Source: Leuctra nigra (lineage: Eukaryota; Arthropoda; Insecta; Plecoptera; Leuctridae). From it: a DNA stretch of 64,000 nucleotides. Both the position numbers and the translations under genes were made by a program. The notes under the pieces were generated by a model. It searched no databases, was not told the DNA's origin, and saw nothing but the letters and a program-made list of their open reading frames with translations. Positions 27,501 through 39,500 of this stretch are shown here, in pieces; positions within the stretch are counted from its first letter, which is position 1, and each line of letters opens with the position of its first letter. The stretch spans positions 32,972,964-33,036,963 of the forward strand of contig OW203761.1 in NCBI GenBank assembly GCA_934045905.1. Direction: 5' to 3'.

Positions 27501-30500
27501 CACTTCTATGAAGTGCCGCCACACGTGTAAGTTCAACGTCAATCAGAGATGGAAACAAACTTAGTTTCTTAGTTAGATACAATAAGTGATCCATTCAATT
27601 TCATCAGATGAATGTCAAGCATACACCCACAGAATGAATGTGGAATAGTTATGAGTTATGGTTATGGGCCTCTTGATTATTTGATTACGGGTTGATGTAG
27701 GCGTTGAAAATCAGCAAATGTATTGAAGATTAGATAATTATTGAGATATTTACAAATTACAACAAATCTGTTTTCGAATTTAGGTTACACTTCGAACAAT
27801 TTGGCAACTATTCGTGGTATTCGTAGGAAATCGACAATTAAAAGACTTATACCAATGATTAGGTATTGGTTATCGTTTGGATGAATATGTGCGTGATTAA
27901 ATATTTAAAAATTTTATTTATAGATAATTATCTATTATGTCATCGATCAACTAATTACTTGCATTTTAAAGATGAGTTATCTGTCAACCGTGTGATATAG
28001 TTTGATGAATTCTAATATATAGGTCACAGAGTGATAACTATGAGTTATGACAATCCATACGTGACGAACTCGAGTAACTCCCCTACAAACACTGGGAGGT
28101 CCCTGGACGCGTCCTAGGCCGTCCCAGATGGGCGTACGGGCCTGTCCAGGGACCTCCCGTCTTATGGGTGATTAGCATGGAGTGAGACTCCCGGGGCCTG
28201 CCACTGGGAATAAGCCCGGGCGGCGGCCTGGGCCGTCCCATGACGCCCGCGCGGGAGGTATCGGCCGTCCCTGGACCCTCCCGGGCGGCCCGCGCGGGAG
28301 GCATAGGCCGGCCCTGGCCCCCGCCCGGGCGGCCCGCGCGGGAGCAGCTGCTCGCTTTGTAGCCCCCTCCCCCTACGCACATTCCATAACGGTCACGTGC
28401 TAGCTTGCTAGGTACACTCTCATTCAAAATGCAGTACCTACAAAACGTGCCTCTGATCCAGACACGTGCATATAGGCACTAATTTTGAATGCGAATGTAC
28501 CTGGAAAAAATACGTTTCATTAAGACATAATTAATTGCAAACGTGAGTGACACGAGAAACGGGATTTTTTCACAATTTCGGAGAGTGGGCGTTGCCATAC
28601 GAAAAAAATAATCCAGGTATTTTCTTCCAGGGTCAATGTATTAGTTCACAGTTCACGGAATATTTCACAACAGTTGTAATTTGTTATGTCAACTAGAAGA
28701 ACAGTAGGTACCTACTCAAACACATTAGAAATGCATTTAAGGTGCTGCAAGCGCTAGCGATTTTGCTGCTTTTTGTAGACACTTTTTGCGATACGATTGG
28801 AGACGAAACGGGTAGACCAAATTATTTGAAATTTTAATCGTGATTAGATAAAAGACAAACTTAGGGTTATCCCTTGGTACATTTTTAATTTTTTGTTTCG
28901 TTAATTAGTAATAATTAGTGGCTTTTTGGTGAAAAATTAGCTGTTTTCTTGTCTCCCTGGCCGCCGTATAAAATTAAATTTCAAAAATGTGCCAAGTGAT
29001 AACCCTAAGTTTGTCTTTCATCTAATCATGATTAAAATTTGAGATCAATTGGTTTTCGGGTTTGGTCTCCAATCGTATCGCAAATTTCATAGTTTTGCGC
29101 GGTTTTGTTGAATAACCGGCGCCTAATTAACGATGCAATATGCAAAAATGAAAAAGTGCTACTAATATGCAATCAGAGTGGTCATGTGAACATCCTGTAA
29201 AAGTTACACTCGCTTATGAAACAATATTTCTCTCTAAATTTTCTAAAACGGCCGAGCGCTAGTATCACCTTAAATGGTCAAATATTAATAAAAAAAAAAT
29301 AGCCGGTACCTATATTATAAAGTTAATCAGTGGTTATTGGAAGTTATTTTATCTCGCCATGTTTCCCTATTGTTTGAAAGCTGTTCCACTGACCTGACAC
29401 ATTACCTAAGGTACCTCCTACTGTTTTTATTTTTAACGCATTTTTATTTGGAGGAAATATTTTGGGATCATTTGAAATCCTCAACTTGACTGTCACATAA
29501 TGGGGAAGTCTCGTGAAATTCAGATTTCAGAATAATAGACCCTTATTTTATGAAAGTTGATTATGTTGCTGAACACAGATGTGATTTTATTTTTGCTGTG
29601 GGATGAATAGTTTTCAAGGAATGAATTTACAAAGTTTGATTACTTTAACAGGAAAATTTACAGAAAATTGACAGATGATCCACAATGGTAGCACATTAGT
29701 GTAAGTGGATTCTTGTAATACGTCGTTTTTCCCGCCAAAAGTCCCATTATAATTGAATTTCATTTGCATGAATTAATTTTTAACATTTCGCGGGTGACAA
29801 ATGTCAGTAATTATTTGCGTTGATATTTAAAAACTTACTGGAACAAAATTTCTAGAGACTTAAGTATTACCTACCTTATTCATAAAAAAATGAAGAAGGA
29901 TAAAAAGATCCATAATTTTTGTTTATGAATCAGTTGTTGGATTTTGAAATTAGCAATTATTTTTTGATAATCTCTTACAGGACGATTGAATCGTTTCAAT
30001 AATAAATTTTTCATGTACTCTTCCCTAAAAAATAAAATGCTACACATAGGAGATTCACTGCAATTGAATTTTAGGAATAATAAAGAGCAGGAAAACACAC
30101 GAAAATTAAAAAAAAAACAGTTTCATATAATATAAACGTATATTATTGTAAAAGATTATACTACCACATCACTTAAAATTTTTAAATGTCCTTCAACCTT
30201 CACACGTCACATAGTATCAAAACATTCTGAGGTAGGTACTACCTGGCAGTGAGTCTGGCACGCTGTCTCTTTATCGACAAGACACAATTCGGATTTTACT
30301 TCACTCACGGATATGTTGGCACAATTTTTCATCTTCAGTTTTTCAAGAAAATGAATGCTATTGAATACGTATTTCTTTCATCTGAAATAATAAAATTGCA
30401 AAGTATTTAGGTAATGTACCTTGTACTAATAATGTTCGCAAGATATTTGCAATTATTTATTATTGTAGGTACAGATTCTAACCTAAACAAGATTTATACA

Positions 30501-33500
30501 AGATCTTGAAAAGTTTAGCAAGATCATGCAGCGTATTGTTAGAAGTGTTTTTTATTTTTTGTGTAAATTTTTATTCGGTCAGACCAATGAAAGTCCAACA
30601 TTTACAAGATCTTGTTATCAGTAAGATCTTGTTAATTTTGTCAATATTTAACACTATTATTATGCTATGCTCAAAAGAATTTTCCGATTTAATGGCCAGA
30701 TACTGGATTCCATCCATAAATTATTAGCACACGGTCTTGTGGTGTCGAGGACTGACATCCGCAATCTACGTGGATGCAACTTCTTTTGAGCATGAGGCTG
30801 CCTAGCAAATAGTTTCTACCTACTACACAAGAACTATTTATGTAAATAACTGCAATAGCAGATAGCTGCAAATAACAGTCTTTACAAAAAATTTAAAAAT
30901 TGAATTTTTGGCACAGAGTGATCCCTAAAAAAAAGAAAGATAGATTCAATGAAGAATTTGTAAATTGATAGGATAAACTTCTTGGCAATGAATAATACAA
31001 AAATCACTTTTGTGTTGTGTGACCTGCCACAATAATCACTTGAGGTACAATTATTACCATTAGGTACACTATTTATTTAAAACCCCAATAAAAATTTGAA
31101 ACATTCTATATTGCATAAATGTGATTTATAGGTAAGGTTAGAGGAAATACTACACATATAAAATACTAAAATGTGGCTTACCATCAGAGAGTTCTGAATC
31201 ATTACATCTGTAGGGTAGGTAACATTTAATCCATTAACTCGATGAAGTCCTAAGTCCTGTGCATCTTCAGAATTCTCGCTAATTTGCCAAGAAGTAAATT
31301 TACTTTTTAATTGAAGTAGGTAGGCAATTAAATCGACTCTAGAATAAGAGCAGGGCAAGTTCACGGTGAATCTGTAGAACCTACAAAAAGTAAGGTGAAA
31401 GTTAGCAACTCAAATTAATTTCCACTCAGCCATTCCGTGTTACGGGTGTACGGGTGTAAGATGCTATGTTCAGCATCTTATTCATCAAAATAAAAATAGT
31501 TCTAGGATCATTGTGCAGCCTTCTAAATTTTTTATGTAATTTACATGGTTCGACACGAAATTTAAATTTAAATGCGGTCCCACAATTTTACTGATAACAA
31601 AATAACTATTCAAACTTAAAAAAAAACTGATTACATATTTGGAATCAGCAAGAAAATACCATGAATTTAATATAAAAACATGCTGATTTATTTACATTTA
31701 ATAATTCAGCAGTCATCATGTATTATGTGGCATAATATGTCTGCATTCGCATGGAATGGCTGCTCTCTTACCACCGGCGCGTTAGAGGAAATTCAAAAGG
31801 TGCGGTTTATTTTTTTGGATGACAACATTCAATCTCAAAAATTTTACTACGTATTTGAATGAAGCGGGACCACCATTCAATGTATGTATCTACTACCTCC
31901 GACAAGAATGTAATTTCCATGCAACATAATTTTTACTTTCGGATCACAGCAAAAATGTTTGTTATTGGCCTTGTAAGGTACCTACATAAACAAAAATAAT
32001 TGATGTATATCTAAAATCCTTGATAAAGTTAAATAATTAAAAATAATGAAAATATTTACCACTCTGCTCGGTTCGGTTCTTAATGTTTCGGCTCGGTTTG
32101 ACGATACAGCTTGGTTCGCTCGCAGGACGAATACGCGCTTGTTTCTGGAGTTCAATATCTTAATAGCCTATTTTCTTCCAGAGTAGATTCACCTTTAACA
32201 AGTAACATTATTAAAACTGCAGTAGGTACCTTGGTAGGTATGTGGGATGGTTATTGGTTAATGTAGAGGTGAAAATATTCCCAAAATAGGCGGAGGTACG
32301 TACTAGGTACCTACAGGTAGGGTTTCCTACTGACTACTACCACTGATATGTATAGACTACCACGCCAAGCAAACTGTTTACCTACTTTATTTATTTTATA
32401 AATACCTAAACTACCTAGTTGGAAATTTTACTTTGCATAAATTGCTACATTTCAAAAATTTACATGTGAGGTTAATGTTTACTGAACATTGGTCACACTA
32501 CCTATTGGTTTATTAGTATCCCCAGCATACAAAACTAAAGTAACAACGATTAATGCCTGGATACTTATGTAGGTAGTTGTGATGAAGACTCACCTTTAAT
32601 GGGTTGTATGGCTCTGTGATGACAATCCAAGCAAAAGAGGCACAACAAAACTGTAATTATTTCACGATTTTTGTCACATTAAATGGTTTGAACTGAGACA
32701 AACTATTCAGCAGTGAACACTGCATTCACGGACACAGATAATAATTGAAATCACATTCAAAATCACTCAAAAGGACGTAAACTACACACTCATGACACTC
32801 TGTAAAATATCAACAAACGTCAAACGCCGCGTTTGAAATGAAGAAGGGAGAATGGAAACAAGTTGATTCACGAAGATGGCCGACTGCCGAGTTCATAAAA
32901 GAAACTTTACTAATAACGTTTAAAATGGTATGAATACTTTGCTTTGGAATTGTAAACATATTTATTCTTAAATCAATATATCCATGTGAAATGTAGATGT
33001 AATTATTATAGAAATGAAGTTATAAATATGAAAAAAATAAGTCATTAGAGCAGCTCAAATTCAAACAGTCGTAGCGCCCGCGCGGGCCGTCCCTAGCCAT
33101 TCCCGGGCGGGACCAAGACGGGACATTCCTAGAAATTTTACAGCCAGATAAAACGGATCGGTTGGGCTCCGTTGGGCAGGCCCAGGGCATGCCCTAGTAG
33201 TTCCCGCCCGGGACGTCCCACTTGGGCGCTAGATGGGCAGAAGCCCGGGCCGCCCAGTGTTTGTAGGGTCATACACGTAATATTGACTTATGTGCTAATT
33301 ATCAATACAGCAATAACAACCGACAGACAAGCCGACAATCGCAAATACCAACAAAGTGAACAAATGATGACATTCTGCTTGGAAAAAGCATATAATTTGA
33401 AATACCTAATGACATTTATTATTGCTTTGATTTCTTCAGGTTTGCCCTGACTGATACGGCTTATCGGTCTTTGACGGAGGAACATAGAGAACAGTGCATC

Positions 33501-36500
33501 CTCATATCAGGTAAAGTTACAAAATACTTACAAATACTGTTCTGCCAATAACATGACGCAACCCAATCTTATGAATTTAAACATTAAAAGAAATCGTGCA
33601 ACTTTAAAATGCACTTTGATTTGACATGCTCGAATAGGATTCAGTAAAAATGAACAATACAAAATAACAGTGACTTGTATTTAAACAAGACTTTTGAGAT
33701 TGATATCAATAGCGTGATTAGTGAATACTGTCTCACTTGCTTACTTTCACTTTAGAAAACCAAAAATGCGCTATTATTTACGAGGTCACTAAATGTCACA
33801 AAAGACTTTAGAATAGAATGTTATGTAGACATTACTCATTATGAGAAGGCATTAGTAGGAGCAAATGTAATAGGGAAGTCTCGTGAAGATTAGAATTCAG
33901 AATAATATTTATTTTATGAAAGTTGAGATGTTGCTGAACACAGATATGGTATTATTTTTGTTGTTGGACGAATAGTTCTCATGTAATTAATTTACAAAGT
34001 TTGATAGATCTCCTCTCATTTAAAAACAGGAAAATTGGCAATGACATCACAGTTTGCTATATTGCCATGGCAACAAGGGAATCCCCATGTCAACACAATG
34101 TTCAAGACTTGGAAATGACATCACAGTTCTGATTCTTGTTAAAGGCCGTTTTTCCCGCCAAAAATCATATGATATTTGAACTCGATTTTTATGAATGAAA
34201 ATCTAAGATTTGAATTTCACAGGTAGTAAGTGTATTTGTCATTATTATTTGTGTTTATTTATAGAAATTTACTAGAATAAAATTTCATGAGACTTCCCTA
34301 TTCCGCTCGATTGGAGTGCCGAAATTGATTTTTCATAATTATCGATTGTTTACATCATTCTTAATATTACCTGACGTGCCTTCAATTTTGTTGGTGGCCA
34401 TCTTGGAAAATATGGCGGAAAACGAGCGGAAAATGTAAATTTTACAAATTATTTAATTGTTGGTAGAGGAAGGGATGAAAAATTATGAAATAATTCACTA
34501 AAACTAACTAAAATATGGAGACTTGAAAAAAAATACGCCGCAAACGACAATTTTTTACATTTTGTTTTAGCTTTTACATTTTTATTTTAAAAATTGTCTA
34601 CAAATTTTAATTCCACATTGAGAGCAAATAAACACAGAAACGTGATTGGTAAATTCCAACAATGAAAAAATAAAATTCGTTCACAGCGTTTTTTTTTCAA
34701 GTCCCCATATTTGAGTTAGTTAGTGAATTATTTCATAATTTTTCAACCTTTCCTCTACCAACAATTAAATAATTTGTAAAATTTCCGTTTTCCGCCATAT
34801 TTTCCAAGATGGCCACACCAACAAAATTAACGGCACTTTAGGTGAATAAAGCATTTTGAGCATTCATTAAGCATTCATTAAGCATTTTGGTTTCTGACAC
34901 TATGAAAACAATTAATTTGAGACAATTTGGGAAATTTGTTCACAAAATACAACTTATACATTGTACTACCCCCCCCCCCCCCCCTCTTCCCAGTGCCAAT
35001 TTTTATATCCATGGTGTCTAATCAACTCTTTCTTCCTCCGTAAGGCGAATCCGGGTCTGGAAAGACGGAAGCCTCGAAGAAAGTCCTGCAATTCCTTGCT
35101 GCTGCCACAGGACACAAGAAGAATGTCGAGACAGTCAAAGACAAACTTCTTCAGTCAAATCCCGTCCTTGAAGCGTTCGGCAACGCGAAGACGAACAGAA
35201 ACGACAACTCAAGCCGCTTCGGGAAGTACATGGACATTGAGTTTGATTACGCAGTGAGTTATCAATAAATTGTACCTATATTCCATACGATTTAGAAGCA
35301 AACAACAAACTCTAATTTCATGAATGATAAATATTTTTATTTATTTATTTTAGAACATAAATATTCTAATTTATATTTATTGTAATTGCAATTTTCAAAT
35401 ATGCATCTGAATTCATAGGTTGCATGTGATGTCATCTCATTGTTGCCGTCGCCATCTTAATGGCACGCAGAATAGCTGTGATTCTCTGCTTTTTTGACGA
35501 TATTTTATAGTTAATGAGTACCTGGGAAATTGTATAGGCTCCGGAGATTACTTTAGTACGAAGAGAAATCACTCACATTACAAAAATACATCGGATTACC
35601 TCAATAAAGTTATAAATCTGACCCGTCAACGTGCCAACGTAATGGGTGGACAATTCAATAATTTAGCATTGCTGATATAAAACAAAAGAAGTTCGTGCAA
35701 GCTATGAATAGTAAAAACTAGGTACCAGATCTAATGTTAATGTGCCATGAGAAAGAATTAAAAATAAGGATGAAGTAAAAACAAAACATTTGTGTCATGA
35801 ATCAACTATGCTCAAATTTCGCAAACGTCAACAAATGTAATTAAATTGAAAAAAAGTGTCGTTTGTGTAATTTCTCCAGACTTATTTCTCAATTTTCTTC
35901 GCTAACATGTTACTGCCTGTTTGAAATAGGGTGACCCCGTCGGTGGTAACATCTTGAACTATCTGCTCGAGAAGTCCCGTGTGGTGCATCAGTACGTCGG
36001 CGAGCGAAACTTCCACGTGTTCTACCAACTGCTCGCCGGAGCAGACGACAAGATGCTCACCAAGTTCCAACTGAAGAGAAACCTCGACACCTATTTCTAC
36101 TTCACTCACGGAGTACGTAAACCAACATCATCTCTCTAGAAACAACTTACAAACCACTGTCATTATCTCATATATAGAGGTACTTCAACTCATATTTCCT
36201 AAACAAGGTCAATTTCTTTGAAATTATATTTACCTCATATCAGTAATGTAAAGTAATCTGTTAATTATCTCTCAATGATTAAGTTGATAATACACTCATA
36301 AATGAACAGAAGGTACAAGTCAATGATAATACAAATTAAATTCTAGACTATGATAAACTAGTCTCAGGTACTAATCCTTGATTATTTGATAAGATTTGAA
36401 CGGGAAATAACAAGATGTACTTGGCAATGACTAAATTTAAAACTGAATAAAATGCTCTCTTGTTTTAAAACTTACAATCTTCCCTAAATTAAAAACACAT

Positions 36501-39500
36501 TTTGATAAATTGTAAATGCCATGAAAAAATTGTATATTGTATGTAATTCAGATGATGAGAATAAATAAATAAAAATGATTTTTCTTTTCAAGGACAAGGA
36601 AGATACAGAATCCGTATCAGAAGACAAAGCTGGTTTCCAGACGATTCAGAAAGCGATGACCGTCATGGAGCTGACGGAAAGTGAGCAGGACTCCATCTTT
36701 GGAATTGTCGCTTCTGTACTACACATGGGCAATATCGGGTTCACTGAAGAGGAGGGCAAGTCCAAGGTTTTGAAGCCGGAGTGCGTAGATGCCGTTTCCC
36801 AGGTAAGTAGTGGAGTTCAAAAATTGTAATTTTGCAAGCAAAGTACTACAACAAATTGCAGACAAATTAGTATCCATTTGCAGATTGTGGTTGTTCTTCA
36901 ATGTGTATTTTTTGAATAGTTTTTTTCTTCATGCAAAATGCAAACAAAATTTCCATAAATTGAAGAATACGTGCCAATTTAAACTCACTGTACTAAATAA
37001 TACCACACACACTGGAGTACATTATGACTTCTGTTAATCTGAAAGTGCTAAATAATATTAAATACAATTTAAATATTTTTATTTAAGACTTTGAGGACAT
37101 TATGTGCTCCAGTGTGTGACATTATACTATAGTGAGTTTAAAAAACTCAAAAAACACCTTGAAGAACCACATTCGTCCCATTACCTTACCGAGCCTCTTA
37201 AGATTACTTTACAGTCATACTATAGTGAGTTTAAAAAACTCAAAAAACACCTTGAAGAACCACATTCGTCCCATTACCTTACCGAGCCTCTTAAGATTAC
37301 TTTACAGTCAGGGTTAGTGAGAGAACATGATTGATCAGTGATCACAGTATAATTCTTCACTCTGACGATTTATGATCAATTCATTCTTCTCACTACAAAT
37401 TTTGAAATCTCATAACATAAGGTTCTTCTTAACTTGTTGCAGATACTCGGCTGTAATAAAGATCAGCTGACCAAGGCTCTCACGCATCGAACGATTGATG
37501 CAAAGGGAGACGTAGTCACTTCACCACTGACTCGGGAAATGGCCATCTACGCACGTGATGCCCTCGCTAAGGCTGTTTACGATCGTCTATTTACGTGGCT
37601 GGTATCGAGACTAAACACTTCCCTTCAGCCTGAGAAACATCGAAATAACACAGTCATGGGCATTTTGGATATCTATGGCTTTGAGATCTTCAAGAGGAAC
37701 AGGTATGAAGCCATGGAATGTTCAAGGTCAACTGAAAACCCAATGTGGTGAAATTCTCTGAAAACAATAATTATTGTTTTATAAAATTTAGATAATTTGG
37801 CTATTTTCTGCACATTACTCTATCTCTACTGCTGAGTCTAGATTCAAAAAAGTATTACATATCAGTATATGTACTATCAGATAATGCTTTTTTGTGAATC
37901 CAGCCCCTGGGTTTCGAGTTAAATTTAATTTTATGCACACCCACAGCTTTGAACAATTCTGCATCAACTACTGCAACGAAAAGCTTCAACAGTTGTTCAT
38001 TGAGCTGACGTTGAAGTCGGAACAAGAGGAATATCTAAAGGAAGGCATCGAGTGGCAGCCAGTCAAATATTTCAACAACAAAGTCATCTGCGACCTGATT
38101 GAAGAGAAGCACCGAGGAATCATTGCCATGTTGGACGAAGAGTGTCTTCGTCCCGGCGATGCAAGCGACTTGACTTTCCTCGAGAAGATGCAGAAGAGCA
38201 AACATCCTCACTTCATCAGCCATCAGATGGCTGACATTAAGATGCAGAAGATCATGGGCAGAGACGTAAGTTATCAACTCACATTCCATGTTTATGTACT
38301 GTACATCTTTCCACGTAGATGTAAGGTATATATGACTGGATAATTTATTGATTCGATCGACATATTTGTTATTACAGGAATTCCAGCTGCGCCACTACGC
38401 TGGTGATGTGACCTACAATGTGAAAGGATTCCTGGACAAAAACAATGATTTGTTGTTCCGAGATCTCCGAGAAGTCATGTCATCGACAACAAACCATATT
38501 ACCAAGGTAGGGATTTACTTGAATAGGTCAAAATTTATATTATAGAATGTGATATGTATATTAAAAACTGAAATTCCTCTCAACAGACGACATTCCCAGA
38601 AAGCGGTATCAGCACAAAGAAGAGGCCCGAAACTGCAATCACACAGTTCAAGAAGAGTTTGAGTCAGCTGATGGTGATTCTGATGAGTAAAGAACCTTCG
38701 TACATCCGCTGTATCAAGCCCAACGACATGAAACATGCCGGTCAGTTCAATGAGGAAATTGTGTTGCATCAGGTCAAGTACTTGGGACTGATGGAGAACT
38801 TGCGAGTGCGACGAGCGGGCTTTGCGTACCGCAGACCCTACGAGATGTTCCTGAAGAGGTACAAGAGTCTGTGCCCAGCCACGTGGCCACACTACAACGG
38901 TCCAGACAAGGACGGAGTGCAAAAGCTGGTGAACCACCTCAAGTATGACAAGGAAGAGTATCGAATGGGAAAGTAAGTTTAAAAACAACATTGCAAATAA
39001 TTTGATCCAATATAAAAAAAGGTTCACATCCTCAGATTCTAAAATACAATTTTTTTACAGTACCAAGATATTTATTCGGTTACCCAAGACCTTGTTCGAC
39101 ACGGAAGATGCATTCCAGATTAGGAAGAATGAGCTGGTTGCCATGATTCAAGCCAATTGGAAGGGCCGCAAACAAAGAAAAATTTACCTCAACATGCGCA
39201 TGTCTGCAATTGTTATGCAGAAGTGGATAAGAAGATTCATCGCGCAGCGACGTGTGGAACGAAGGAGAAAGGCTATTCTTTTGATCAAAAGGTATAGAAT
39301 ATGAAAATAAAAAAAACTTTTAATGACATATGGTAGGTAAACATAGCATTAAAGATTCACGATTCTAATGTTTCTTATTCAGATTCGTCAAAGGATTCAT
39401 CACACGCAATGGTCCGCCAACCGAGATCAACAAGAAGTTCATTGGATTGGCCAAAGTTGAATGGTTGCTCCGCTTGTCCAAGAACCTGCCCACCAAACTC

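Noticed and set aside
28083..28427. Pro/Gly/Arg-rich open frames on both strands
   Set aside because: They arise from the GC-rich repeat, where stop codons are rare, and their composition is low complexity.
30265..30320. TACTTCACTCACGGA shared with the end of the myosin exon at 36097-36111, suggesting a duplicated or alternative exon
   Set aside because: The match is 15 bases exact; a match this long is expected about once or twice by chance in 64 kb. The flanking translation does not follow the myosin sequence.
35882..36109. Minus-strand open frame across a myosin exon
   Set aside because: Antisense shadow of the myosin exon at 35930-36112.
38515..39027. Minus-strand 170-codon open frame
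   Set aside because: Antisense shadow of the long myosin exon at 38587-38972.
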